Source of the DNA: Vibrio pomeroyi
Lineage (GTDB): Bacteria > Pseudomonadota > Gammaproteobacteria > Enterobacterales > Vibrionaceae
Direction: 5' to 3'
DNA length: 64,000 bases
Assembly (NCBI RefSeq): GCF_024347595.1
Contig: NZ_AP025507.1
Coordinates: 992,001-1,056,000, forward strand
The stretch's first letter is position 1. Each line of letters starts with the position of its first letter. Shown piece after piece: positions 51,968 through 61,240 of this stretch. The translations under genes were made by a program, and so were the position numbers. A model generated the notes under the pieces. That model worked only from the letters and a program-made list of their open reading frames with translations, was not told where the DNA came from and searched no databases.

Positions 51968-52573
51968 ATGAAAAAGACACTGATTGCCATAGCTCTAACA
52001 CTGACTACTGCAACGGCTTTTGCTGCTATGAACCATTCAGCTGGTGACCACTCAAACATGGATCACTCAGGTATGGACCACTCGATGATGAAGAGCGGAG
52101 AAATGGATCATTCAAAGATGGATCACAGCATGATTAAGGGTGGAAAGATGGACCATTCCAAGATGATGAATATGGATGGAATGATGGACATGGAAGGTAT
52201 GTCGGAAGTGGGCATGCCAGCTCAAGGCGCTAAACCCGATAAAGTGGTTCATGTTCTACTGAGTGACGACATGAGAATTACGTTTAAGAACAAGGTCGAT
52301 ATTGAGCCTAATGACGTCGTTCAGTTTGTAGTGATGAATACAGGCAAGATTGACCACGAATTCTCAATTGGTTCTGCCACCGAGCAGTTAGAGCATCGTG
52401 AAATGATGAAAAATATGAGTAACCACCATCATGACTCTGGCAGCACAGTGACGGTGAAGCCGGGCAAAGCGAAGCAGGTGCTTTGGCATTTTCACGGTGA
52501 TAATCACGTAGAGTTCGCATGCAATATCCCAGGTCACACAGAAGCGGGTATGGCGAAGTCGATAACGCTGTAG
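51968..52573 (+). CDS. Periplasmic cupredoxin with Met/His-rich N-terminus
   Basis: The 201-residue protein has a signal peptide (cleavage after AFA, about residue 19). A long segment rich in Met, His and Asp with repeats of the type MDHSxM spans about 21-80. A plastocyanin/azurin-like domain follows from about 90. The copper ligands are seen as H130 (IDHEF), C185, H190 and M195 (ACNIPGHTEAGM), the type 1 pattern. It likely binds copper in the periplasm and helps copper tolerance, in the manner of CopI-type proteins. It lies 105 bases after cusA and is probably co-expressed. A bidirectional terminator follows. Confidence 0.9.
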   Translation: MKKTLIAIALTLTTATAFAAMNHSAGDHSNMDHSGMDHSMMKSGEMDHSKMDHSMIKGGKMDHSKMMNMDGMMDMEGMSEVGMPAQGAKPDKVVHVLLSDDMRITFKNKVDIEPNDVVQFVVMNTGKIDHEFSIGSATEQLEHREMMKNMSNHHHDSGSTVTVKPGKAKQVLWHFHGDNHVEFACNIPGHTEAGMAKSITL

Positions 52574-52624
52574 GCATTATCTAATAGAGCTAGAAGTAGC
52601 TGCTAGACAAGTACAAGAAAGCTT

Positions 52625-52666
52625 AAAGATAAGTCTTAGCTCATCGCGTAGTTGAGACTTATCTTT
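52625..52666. terminator. Bidirectional terminator after the copper operon
   Basis: AAAGATAAGTCT (52625-52636) pairs perfectly with AGACTTATCTTT (52655-52666) over 18 bases, between the convergent cupredoxin and minus-strand small gene. Confidence 0.8.
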
Positions 52667-52674
52667 CTTGGCCA

Positions 52675-52932
52675 CTACTGTAATAGGATCGATGTTTCCA
52701 GTAGGTGCTGAGCTTCACCACTTAGGTGCGGTAGCTCTGACATGATCTTCTTAAGCTTGTCGTCGATCGATTCCACTTCACTTAAAGAGCGAAATGCAAG
52801 AACGGCTTGCTCTGGTTCGTTGCTCACATAACCCTTCAACGTATTAAGCTGAATTTTGTTCGCATTTTCGACTTTTGACAGTGCGACATTGATTGCTTCG
52901 ATGTTGATTGTTAACTCATTGCTTTTAAACAT
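52675..52932 (-). CDS. Small helical protein of unknown function
   Basis: The 85-residue product has no signal or membrane segment and looks helical with a heptad-like pattern (IEAINVALSKVENANKIQL, then DDKLKKIMSELPHLSGEAQ). I do not recognise it. The ribosome site is poor. Codon use and a proper terminator next to the stop suggest a real gene. Confidence 0.55.
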   Translation of the reverse strand: MFKSNELTINIEAINVALSKVENANKIQLNTLKGYVSNEPEQAVLAFRSLSEVESIDDKLKKIMSELPHLSGEAQHLLETSILLQ

Positions 52933-53229
52933 TTTTAATTATTTTGGGGTTGTTGCTAATGCGCGCACATTAACACAACCGTTTTTTTGGATATTGACCA
53001 AGATTATTAAACCAGCATTTTTGTGAAACTCTTGGCTAAATCAAAAGTACCGTCACAAACTCGTTTTGGCTATCCATGCAATTGATTCATGAGCTTGTTC
53101 CTTAGTGTTAAACATCACAAAAAATCATAAGATTTATTTTTACGAGTCTGTTTTTTGCGAATGTTAACTCTCTATTATTGAATCTATTTAGTTAGTTTCC
53201 TTGGATATATGAAACATCTCTAAGGAAGA

Positions 53230-55518
53230 ATGATGCAAAAAGGAACGTTATCTCTCGCGATTGTCATGATTTTATCTTCTGGATCGATACACGCAGAAGA
53301 ACAGATTAGAAATAGTAACTTCGAAGCCAATATGAATGGTTGGTGGAATGCAGGAGCCGATGTAACAACAGAAAGCAACGAAGCTTGTATTGATATTAAA
53401 AACCCGGGGAACAATTCTTGGGATGTAATTTTAGGCCACAGCGGTATTGGTTTAGAGCAAGGTCAGAAATATCAGGTATCGTTCGATATATATGCAAATA
53501 CTGATACTGAGATGAAAGCCTTGATCCAACATGAAGGGCCTCCTTATACGCATTATTTTCTAAGTGACGTGGGTGTATCAACAGACAAGCAAAGCTATAC
53601 GTTTGATTTTGTGCAAGAACTTGAGAGTGACGCCGATACAGAATTCCAGTTTCAATTAGGAGCACAGAAAACGGGTGTCATCTGTGTTGATAACGTTTCT
53701 GTTGTAGGTAAGCCATTTGTAAAAGTAGCGACTAAGATGCCTATCCGAGCTAACCAAGTTGGCTTCTTACCTCAATCCGACAAGTATATCTTTGTTGAAA
53801 ACTCGTCAACTGAACCTCTTAAATGGACATTAGTATCTCATTCTGGGATCAGCCTCGACCTCGGTAAAACAGAAGTGTTCGGCCTAAATAAAGCGTCGGG
53901 TGAGCACATTCACCGAGTTAACCTTTCAAACTATACAGAGACAATGAACGGATTAACGATCAAAGTCGGCGATGATGTCAGTTATCCATTCGATATTAGA
54001 AGCGATGTTTATAGCCAGTTAAAGCTCGATGCCTTGTCTTACTTTTATCAAAACCGTAGCGGTATCGAGATAAAACCTGAGTTCGTTCAACGCGACGATC
54101 TCGCGAGGCCTGGTGGCCACATGTCCGATAGGGTGACATGTTTTGATAAAGTCGATAGCTGGGGAAATAGATGGCCTGGCTGTGATCTGACTATTGATGC
54201 AACCGGTGGTTGGTACGATGCGGGCGACCATGGTAAGTACACAGTAAATAGTGGTATTTCAACTTGGACGCTCCTGAATTTATATGAGCGAGGCAAGTTC
54301 TTAGAGAACAAATCACTTCCGTTTTCAGATGGGAAAGTTAAAATCCCTGAAGCAACCAATGGCGTTAACCCGCTGTTGTCTGAAGCTCGCTGGAACATAG
54401 AGTTCATGTTAGCGATGCAAGTCGACTCGGACACGCCAATAGCCGTTCCTGTTGGTAATCAGTCTGCCAGTAAACAGCTAAAACTTACCGAGATTAACGC
54501 GAGAGGGCTGGCATTCCACAAGATCGCGGATGAGTCTTGGACTGGTATGCCATTACCGCCACACAAAGATACTCAGAAACGTTATGTTGGTTATCCTACT
54601 ACTGCAGCTTCATTGAATCTGGCGGCAATCGGTGCTCAGTGCGCACGTATTTGGAAAGATATCGACAGTGATTTTTCGCAGTTATGTTTGGATTCAGCGA
54701 CCAAAGCGTGGAACGCAGCAAATCAACATCAAGATATCTATGCTTACGATAACTTCACTGGTTCTGGGCCGTATGATGATATCGAATTGAGTGATGAGCG
54801 ATACTGGGCTGCGGCCGAGCTCTTTATCACAACCAATGATGAGGTTTACAAAAAAGTATTGATTGATTCTCCACACTACCTTGAAGTGCCGAAGGGGAAC
54901 ATCAATGCCGATGGTGACATGTATTGGCAGTATATAGCGCCTGCGGGCACCGTGAGTTTAGCCGTGGTACCTAACTCATTAGACAGCCAAGTTATTGAAC
55001 AAGCACGTAAGAACATCATTAAAACGGCAGAATCTTATACCAAGCAAGTTGCCAATGAAGGCTACAACATCCCTTATACAGTCGAAGAGTATTCGTGGGG
55101 CTCAAACTCTAACCTTGTAAACCGAAGTATTTTTTTGATTTACGCTCACGATTTTTCTAATGATGTTCGATACATCAAAGCGGCGGCTAGTGCGATGGAT
55201 TATATCCTAGGAGGTAACCCAATGAATATCTCTTATGTTACTGGTTATGGAACGAAACCTGCTGAGAATCCTCATCATCGATTCTGGGCTTATGCTGTTG
55301 ATGAAAGTTCACCAAAACCAGCGCCGGGTGCGTTAATTGGAGGCCCAAATTCGGTAAGTTTTAGTGATCCTATTGCCGCTATGATGAAAGGTAAGTGTGT
55401 TGGACAAACGTGTTACAGCGATAATATTGGAGCTTGGACGTTGAACGAGATAACCATCAACTGGAATGCGCCTCTAGTATGGGTTACTTCTGCCTTAGAT
55501 GAAGGGCAACTTGATTGA
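53230..55518 (+). CDS. Secreted glycoside hydrolase family 9 enzyme with N-terminal CBM
   Basis: The 762-residue protein has a signal peptide (cleavage after IHA, about residue 23). A carbohydrate-binding jelly-roll of CBM4/9 type follows (about 24-165: NSNFEANMNGWW), then an Ig-like CelD_N domain (about 172-260: IRANQVGFLPQSDKYIF). The GH9 catalytic domain starts near 265. The catalytic aspartates are D330 and D333 in GGWYDAGDHGKY and the acid is E740 in LNEITINWNAPLVW. GH9 enzymes cleave beta-1,4-glucans, and some act on chito-oligosaccharides or other beta-glucosides. It stands alone with its own terminator. A good ribosome site (TAAGGAAG) precedes the ATG. The real polysaccharide is unknown. 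Confidence 0.92.
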   Translation: MMQKGTLSLAIVMILSSGSIHAEEQIRNSNFEANMNGWWNAGADVTTESNEACIDIKNPGNNSWDVILGHSGIGLEQGQKYQVSFDIYANTDTEMKALIQHEGPPYTHYFLSDVGVSTDKQSYTFDFVQELESDADTEFQFQLGAQKTGVICVDNVSVVGKPFVKVATKMPIRANQVGFLPQSDKYIFVENSSTEPLKWTLVSHSGISLDLGKTEVFGLNKASGEHIHRVNLSNYTETMNGLTIKVGDDVSYPFDIRSDVYSQLKLDALSYFYQNRSGIEIKPEFVQRDDLARPGGHMSDRVTCFDKVDSWGNRWPGCDLTIDATGGWYDAGDHGKYTVNSGISTWTLLNLYERGKFLENKSLPFSDGKVKIPEATNGVNPLLSEARWNIEFMLAMQVDSDTPIAVPVGNQSASKQLKLTEINARGLAFHKIADESWTGMPLPPHKDTQKRYVGYPTTAASLNLAAIGAQCARIWKDIDSDFSQLCLDSATKAWNAANQHQDIYAYDNFTGSGPYDDIELSDERYWAAAELFITTNDEVYKKVLIDSPHYLEVPKGNINADGDMYWQYIAPAGTVSLAVVPNSLDSQVIEQARKNIIKTAESYTKQVANEGYNIPYTVEEYSWGSNSNLVNRSIFLIYAHDFSNDVRYIKAAASAMDYILGGNPMNISYVTGYGTKPAENPHHRFWAYAVDESSPKPAPGALIGGPNSVSFSDPIAAMMKGKCVGQTCYSDNIGAWTLNEITINWNAPLVWVTSALDEGQLD

Positions 55519-55544
55519 GGTAATCAATTAAATTATGAATATTC

Positions 55545-55576
55545 AAAGAGTAATATCATTTGGTATTGCTCTTTTT
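55545..55576 (+). terminator. Terminator of the GH9 gene
   Basis: AAAGAGTAATA (55545-55555) pairs with TATTGCTCTTT (55564-55574, one G-T pair), followed by T. Confidence 0.8.
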
Positions 55577-55696
55577 AATACAAAAAATCACACAATGAAG
55601 TGCGCAGTTCTAATTGTTTTAGGTTTTGAAGCTAAGAGGAGATGGTACATCTAAAGGGATATTGTAACTAAAGAGAATTTGAAACTAAACAGAAGT

Positions 55697-55771
<75 letters not shown>

Positions 55772-55810
55772 ACACTGTCTTAAGGGTAAGACTGAGGCAT
55801 TAAGAAGACT

Positions 55811-55885
<75 letters not shown>

Positions 55886-56405
55886 ACATCGTCTTAACGA
55901 GTTTGATAATGCCACATCTAACTGAAAACGAAACCTTTTTCTTTCATTTTTATTCTAAGTGCTCGCATAACCACCACTCCGCTAGTTTTTCAATCATGTC
56001 TGGCGTTTAGATAGTGAATAAAATGTGACTAAACTCTCGTTAAGCCCAAGATTTAAACGGGTGCTGACTTGATAGTTTAAGAAAAGGGGAAGGGGATGAA
56101 TTTATAAACTGATATCGGATGTTATTTCCTCATCAACACAGGCAAAATCTATGGTTTAACGTGTTAACACAATCGAAATTTGAGCTGAATTTATAAGTGC
56201 GTTTATAACAATGTGGATGCATAGATTTAACTTACGAACGATTCGTATTATTCATTAAACTAATCCCAAATGAGTAGAGTAATACACGCCTCTGTGCGTT
56301 CGCAGAAAAAAGTAACGAATTTAGTTGATAATTCACGCAAAAGTCTCGTCATTCCGTCTGTCGTTTGGTACATTTGCCGCACATTTTGTCTCGCCTAAAA
56401 TACCC
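55886..56405. other. 520-bp intergenic region
   Basis: It should hold the promoter of the tRNA-Gly pair (minus strand, near 55890-55950) and that of the ThrE-like gene. The longest frames are short and not protein-like. I see no clear terminator, repeat or operator. Confidence 0.4.
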
Positions 56406-57569
56406 ATGCCTTCTCAGTTCAGAATTAACAAAATTGTTGAAATTGGTGACACTCTTCACCGCAGCGGTTGTGCTCCCTATAAGCTTGAAAAATACACACA
56501 GTTCTATGCAAAAAAGCATGGTGTGGATGTGATGATCCAAGCAACACCAACCGCGATTAACTATCAATTTCCAGATGATAACAACGCCGTTATTCTTAAG
56601 CGCCTAAAGCCTGCTTCAATTAATCTGAGTTTGTTGGCAAACACCATCATTCGTATTAACCAACCGAGCAGTGAGCCAGTTCCTGAGCCTGTCGGTTACT
56701 CTAAGTTTGTTACCGCACTAGCTAATATGGGTATTCCGCCTGCGTACTTGATGCTAGTCGGCAGTACGTTGGAAGCGGTTGGTTTTTCTGCGTTATTGGG
56801 TTTGATGGTTTGGGTATGTCAGCAAGTCCTGCATTCACGTCGTGCAATTGCGGTTGAATTTATCTCAGCATTATTGACGGGTATCTTTGTGGCATTTTTG
56901 GCAAGCACAGGTTTGCCGACCCCGGTGTGGGCGTTGTGTATTGCGTCAATCGTTTTATTTGTCCCCGGATTATCCATAGCCAACGCATTAGAATGTTTGG
57001 CCTTCAACGATCTCGTTTCGGGTACCAGTTTGCTAGGGCAGAGTGCCTTAACGCTGATCAAGTTGTTTGTTGGGATTATCATGGGTCTCAATATTGGTGA
57101 AGCGATATGGGGACAAGCAGTCTCCATCGACTATACCAATGCGGTGCCAGTGTGGATGCACATATCCGGCTTGGTGCTGATCTCAGTGTCTATCGGTGTG
57201 ATGTTCAATGCTCGCCCTAAAGACATCTTACTTGGTTTGCCAGTTGCGGTTTTGGGTATGTGGGGCCCGTTCTATCTAGGTTTTGACAGTGGTTGGGTTG
57301 TGGGTACTTGGGTAACCACCGTTCTTATCACTTTATACGGTACTTGGATTGCTAAAAAGATGGAGCTCACTGGCTCTATTTACATCGTGCAAGGCATCAT
57401 CATCTTGGTTCCGGGTAGCCGCGTTCTAGTGAGTGCAAGTCAATCAGTGTTTGAACAATCTATCTTGCCGATCCCGAGTATTGGTTTATCGGCGCTGTTT
57501 ATGTTCTCCGCGATTGTGGCAGGGCAAATTACCGCGTATTCGATCTACTCACCAAAAGTAGAACGTTAA
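56406..57569 (+). CDS. ThrE-like threonine/serine exporter family protein
   Basis: From ATG 56406 (MPSQFRINKIVEIGDTLHRSG) the protein has 387 residues. The N-terminal soluble ThrE domain (about 1-115: GDTLHRSGCAPYKLEKYTQFYAKKHGV) is followed by about ten helices covering the ThrE and ThrE_2 parts. Family members export threonine and serine with proton exchange, though many vibrio copies are untested. The frame is open 27 codons further upstream but that stretch is not family-like. The ribosome site is weak. A strong terminator follows. Confidence 0.85.
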   Translation: MPSQFRINKIVEIGDTLHRSGCAPYKLEKYTQFYAKKHGVDVMIQATPTAINYQFPDDNNAVILKRLKPASINLSLLANTIIRINQPSSEPVPEPVGYSKFVTALANMGIPPAYLMLVGSTLEAVGFSALLGLMVWVCQQVLHSRRAIAVEFISALLTGIFVAFLASTGLPTPVWALCIASIVLFVPGLSIANALECLAFNDLVSGTSLLGQSALTLIKLFVGIIMGLNIGEAIWGQAVSIDYTNAVPVWMHISGLVLISVSIGVMFNARPKDILLGLPVAVLGMWGPFYLGFDSGWVVGTWVTTVLITLYGTWIAKKMELTGSIYIVQGIIILVPGSRVLVSASQSVFEQSILPIPSIGLSALFMFSAIVAGQITAYSIYSPKVER

Positions 57570-57612
57570 TCTGATTAGATTCCAACTGGCGCTCAGGTAA
57601 CTTCGTTTCTTC

Positions 57613-57646
57613 AACAAACACAGCTTAGCGGCTGTGTTTGTTCGTT
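57613..57646 (+). terminator. Terminator after the ThrE-like gene
   Basis: AACAAACACAGC (57613-57624) pairs perfectly with GCTGTGTTTGTT (57631-57642) over six bases, followed by CGTTTTAG. Confidence 0.85.
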
Positions 57647-57767
57647 TTAGAGCCGCTCTTTTCCTACTTTAAGTTTATCTTCAGAAAATCTGATAGATTT
57701 GTACTCGCTAAGCCTAGCAAGAGTCATTAAAATGGACGCAAATTCTATTTAAATGAAGTATTAACGT

Positions 57768-58106
57768 ATGTCTTTACCTCCTTGTCCGCAATGCCAATCT
57801 GAATATGTCTACCCAGACCAAAACAACCTAATCTGCCCTGAGTGTGCCTATGAATGGAACCCAGAAGAAGAGCGTTTAGAAAGAGAAGCTGCGCGTGTAA
57901 AGGACGTTAACGGCGCAGTGTTAGATACCGGTGATAAAGTCACCTTCATTAAAGATTTAAAAGTGAAAGGCAGCTCTAGCGTACTGAAAATTGGTACCAA
58001 AGCAGTGATTCGACGCATCAACGAAGGCAAAGATCACCAGCTAGATTGTAAGCTTGATGGTGGCGGTGAAATGCTGGTGACTGCAAAATACGTGAAAAAG
58101 CAGTAA
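57768..58106 (+). CDS. yjdM: Zinc-ribbon protein YjdM (PhnA family)
   Basis: The 112-residue protein begins with a zinc ribbon: CPQC at 6-9 and CPEC at 24-27. The PhnA C-terminal domain follows ([25 protein letters not shown], then [16 protein letters not shown]). This matches E. coli YjdM (formerly PhnA) in length and order. Despite the old name it is not known to break down phosphonates; its function is unclear. It is a single gene. Confidence 0.92.
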   Translation: MSLPPCPQCQSEYVYPDQNNLICPECAYEWNPEEERLEREAARVKDVNGAVLDTGDKVTFIKDLKVKGSSSVLKIGTKAVIRRINEGKDHQLDCKLDGGGEMLVTAKYVKKQ

Positions 58107-58207
58107 CCATTTTTTCGGACGATTGTCGTAAATGTTCAATGCTTTTGGGCCGTTGTTGAGCATACTGACTAGCAAACAGAGTCAAACTTAAACGTTAGAG
58201 AATCAAG

Positions 58208-58630
58208 ATGATCAGAGAATACAGCGCAGCCGACACCGAAACGGTCCTAAATATATGGCTCACGGCTTCCATTGAGGCGCACAACTTCATGGCACCTGAA
58301 TTTTGGGAGTCACAAGTGGGTAATATGCGCGATATCTACCTTCCTGCCTCACAAACCTATGTGTTCCAAGTTGATGGGGAAGTTCGTGGGTTTTATTCGC
58401 TTTATGAAGGCATATTGGCCGCGATCTTTGTCTGCCCTGAGCTTCAAGGGAGTGGCATCGGGAAACAGCTCATGCAACATGCCAAGCTTGAATGCCCGAA
58501 CTTGTCTTTGAATGTGTACAAAGAGAATTAAGCGACCATTGGGTTCTACCTTTCTCAAGGCTTTAGCATCGTAAGTGAACAAGCCGATGAGCACACAGGG
58601 CACCAAGAGTACACCATGCATTTGGCCTAG
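58208..58630 (+). pseudogene. GNAT acetyltransferase gene broken by an in-frame stop (YjaB-like)
   Basis: The first 107 codons encode the start and core of a GNAT enzyme (FMAPEFWESQV, VCPELQGSGIGKQLMQHAK for acetyl-CoA binding). A TAA at 58529-58531 follows KEN. Right after it, in the same frame, comes ATIGFYLSQGFSIV and on to a TAG at 58628-58630, which is exactly the missing C-terminal GNAT motif B part. A family protein would read KEN-x-AT-x-GFYLSQGF, so one base change created the stop. The short product lacks a key strand and is likely inactive. A sequencing error is the other explanation. Confidence 0.8.
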
Positions 58631-58681
58631 CGTTGGGCTTAGTGAATAGTTAGACGAGTATTAGGTAGGGATAGAAGTTAT

Positions 58682-59176
58682 ATGGATATAGTCAAAGCTG
58701 ATATGGCGCACTCGATTGCGTTCCACCATTATGTAAAAGCTTGTATTGATGATGGACTCGAAATCTATACCGGTATTACCGATGGCAGTGATGCTTACTT
58801 AGAAAAGCGAATCGCTTATTCAAAAGGCGAGTGCTTGCCTGAAGGGTGGACGCCAGCTTCTACTTATTTTTGTATTGAGTCTGAGCAGATTATTGGTGTG
58901 ATTAGAGTTCGTCACGGCACCAGTGAATACATTCATGACGTTATCGGGCACATCGGCTACGAGACTCTGCCCCAAGCGAGAGGACGAGGAATCGCAAGTC
59001 ACATGTTGTCTTGGGTTCAGCGTCATGCACTTATCGAAGGCGCTATTATTACCTGTGATTGCGACAATGTTGCTTCGCAAAAAGTGATTGAGAAGTGCGG
59101 CGGCCAGTTCTTAAATACCTTTTATTCCGAGCAAGATCAGCAAGAGGTGTTGCGTTATCAACTAGACCCAAAATGA
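58682..59176 (+). CDS. GNAT family N-acetyltransferase
   Basis: The 164-residue protein has the acetyl-CoA binding motif A (IGYETLPQARGRGIASHMLSWV, about 95-116) and motif B (DNVASQKVIEKCGGQF, about 131-146). It resembles acetyltransferases that act on amino acids, amines or toxin-like substrates; the exact one is unknown. It is cytoplasmic. It is the second of three GNAT genes in a row and has its own terminator downstream. Confidence 0.85.
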   Translation: MDIVKADMAHSIAFHHYVKACIDDGLEIYTGITDGSDAYLEKRIAYSKGECLPEGWTPASTYFCIESEQIIGVIRVRHGTSEYIHDVIGHIGYETLPQARGRGIASHMLSWVQRHALIEGAIITCDCDNVASQKVIEKCGGQFLNTFYSEQDQQEVLRYQLDPK

Positions 59177-59240
59177 ACACTAAAGCACGGCACTTGCTTA
59201 GGTGCGCTTACTTTCCGTTAGTGAGACTTTATTAAATTGA

Positions 59241-59265
59241 AGCCACCATTGATGGTGGTTTCTTT
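59241..59265 (+). terminator. Terminator after the second GNAT gene
   Basis: AGCCACCAT (59241-59249) pairs with ATGGTGGTT (59252-59260, one G-T pair), followed by TCTTTGG. The loop is only two bases, so the stem must open slightly. Confidence 0.6.
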
Positions 59266-59298
59266 GGTTATAGTTCATCGATTATTGCTGGAGATATT

Positions 59299-59730
59299 TT
59301 GAAGTATTCGACAAGACCCGCTCAGTCATCAGATTATGAATTTCTGTTTGAGCTAAAAAAGGCCGCTGAATTTGAGCCGATCAAAGCTGTTTTTGGCTGG
59401 GATGAGCAAGTTCAACGAGACATACACGCCGAAGAGTGGGCAGAAGAAAGGCCTGAAATCATTGAGTATCAGGGCAAAGCGATTGGTAGTGTGTTGCTGC
59501 AAGACAAAGGTGACCACTTCTACTTTTGTCGATTCTTTCTGCTTCCCGAGTATCATGGTAAAGGCATTGGTAGCAAAATCCTCACTGATTGTTTAGATCA
59601 CACAGACAAGCTCAGTAAGCCAGTTGAGTTGTGTTATCTACAAGGTAATCGCGTTGGAGAGCTGTATTTAAGGTTCGGTTTCGAAATCACCTCGCAAAAC
59701 GACCAGTTTGTCTATATGTGGCGTAAATAG
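59299..59730 (+). CDS. GNAT family N-acetyltransferase
   Basis: The 143-residue protein starts with TTG preceded by GGAG. Motif A is FFLLPEYHGKGIGSKILTDCLD (about 77-98 in parts), and the C-terminal part (NRVGELYLRFGFEITSQNDQ) carries motif B. It should use acetyl-CoA on a small molecule or protein N-terminus; the substrate is unknown. It is the third GNAT gene in the row, with a separate upstream terminator, so it is probably expressed alone. Confidence 0.85.
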   Translation: MKYSTRPAQSSDYEFLFELKKAAEFEPIKAVFGWDEQVQRDIHAEEWAEERPEIIEYQGKAIGSVLLQDKGDHFYFCRFFLLPEYHGKGIGSKILTDCLDHTDKLSKPVELCYLQGNRVGELYLRFGFEITSQNDQFVYMWRK

Positions 59731-59870
59731 ACATTCATTCAAAATGATCAAACCGTGTCTGTAACTTGATAGGCACCTGACACCCATCTAACGTAAAACC
59801 TTGTAAAGCTCCCTATGCTTGATGACTAAGCGATTACACTTAGAACAGATCGAGCGTAAGGGAGTGTGCA

Positions 59871-61232
59871 ATGAATTATTACCCAACTTCAAAAATCGTG
59901 GGTGAACAAAGGTTTGGTTTTGGGCCTAGATTAGGTCAAACAACCTATTATTCGCCTTTAGAACAGTTGGATAAAAAGCCATTTATTCATCAGTCCATTC
60001 AAGCTTTACCCACAACCGAATCTATCCTGATAACCGTCGGCGAGAATCGTGAACAGCGAAAGAAAGCCAAGGGTGATGAGCAAAAGATGCAAGCAATGAA
60101 GAAAGAGGCACAGTCTTTTCTTCGAACTCACTACCGACAACAAGCTCAAGCTCGTCATCTGCAAAGCGTTGAAACGCCTTATGGTTTTCAAGAGCGCATC
60201 ATTCAGTTTTGGAGTAACCACTTCGCCATCTCGGTCGACAATCGAAAGCTGATGCCCTTAGCTGCAAGTATTGAAAACGATGTGGTTCGCAAGCATTGGA
60301 ATGGTAATTTCAGCGACATGCTGATGGCATCTTCAAAACATCCAGCCATGCTTTTGTATCTTGATAATCAACTCTCCATTGGGCCCAATTCCAAAGTCGG
60401 TAAGCGCCGTGATAAGGGACTGAATGAAAACCTCGCTCGCGAAATTCTAGAGCTTCACACCCTCGGTGTTGATGGTTCTTATACCCAACAAGATGTAATT
60501 GCCTTGGCAAAAGCGATTTCGGGATGGGGTATTAAATTCCAATCCCCAAATGCCGGTTTTCGATTTGCTAACAACCTCCATGAGCCAGGCAGTATCACCT
60601 TACTTGGAAAATCCTACTCCCAATCAGGTATCTCACAAGGGGAGTCGTGTTTAAAAGCCTTAGCCACCCACCAAGACACAGCGAAACATTTGGTTGATAA
60701 GCTTTGCCAGCATTTTATTGGTGATACGCCTAAAGAGCTCTCAGAACAGATGGTTGCTGCATACTTAAAAGGTAATGGTGATTTGCTGCCTGTTTACCGC
60801 TTGTTACTGGAGAGTAAAGAGGCAAACGAACCCAAGCCCAATCGATTCAGACCGCCGAAAGAGTGGCTATTTGCGGTACTTCGCAGTGCCGACATTCCTA
60901 TAAACGATAAGCAAGCACTGAACACTCTCAACACGTTAGGCCAACCACCTTTTAAACCGGGTTCACCTGCAGGATGGTCGGATCAAGACAGAGACTACAA
61001 CAGCCCTTCGGCATTAACTCAGCGTATGCAAGTCGCTAATAGGCTCGCCTCAATCGCGATAAAGTCAGCTAAGGCCTCGGGTACAAAACCAAAGGCGATA
61101 GTGGATGACGTGATCGCAGCTTTATATGGCGATGCGATTGATGAACATACTCAAATTGTATTGAGCAAAGCTGACAGTGCTGCAATGCAACTTTCCCTGT
61201 TGTGGTTAAGCCCACAGTTTCAATATCGTTAG
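59871..61232 (+). CDS. DUF1800 family protein
   Basis: The 453-residue protein shows the DUF1800 pattern: RFGFGPRLGQ at the start, ERIIQFWSNHFAIS, then NENLAREILELHTLGVDGSYTQQDVIALAKAISGW near 190-225. The family has no known function and is nearly always encoded next to a DUF1501 gene, as here. Unlike many members this copy shows no clear signal peptide. It might be exported with its Tat-exported partner, or stay inside the cell. The partner begins 8 bases after the stop. Confidence 0.88.
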   Translation: MNYYPTSKIVGEQRFGFGPRLGQTTYYSPLEQLDKKPFIHQSIQALPTTESILITVGENREQRKKAKGDEQKMQAMKKEAQSFLRTHYRQQAQARHLQSVETPYGFQERIIQFWSNHFAISVDNRKLMPLAASIENDVVRKHWNGNFSDMLMASSKHPAMLLYLDNQLSIGPNSKVGKRRDKGLNENLAREILELHTLGVDGSYTQQDVIALAKAISGWGIKFQSPNAGFRFANNLHEPGSITLLGKSYSQSGISQGESCLKALATHQDTAKHLVDKLCQHFIGDTPKELSEQMVAAYLKGNGDLLPVYRLLLESKEANEPKPNRFRPPKEWLFAVLRSADIPINDKQALNTLNTLGQPPFKPGSPAGWSDQDRDYNSPSALTQRMQVANRLASIAIKSAKASGTKPKAIVDDVIAALYGDAIDEHTQIVLSKADSAAMQLSLLWLSPQFQYR

Positions 61233-61240
61233 GAGTGGGT

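Noticed and set aside
52140..52210. Met/His repeats in the cupredoxin as a DNA repeat element
   Set aside because: The repetition is at protein level (MDHSxM) and explained by metal binding; the DNA copies differ.
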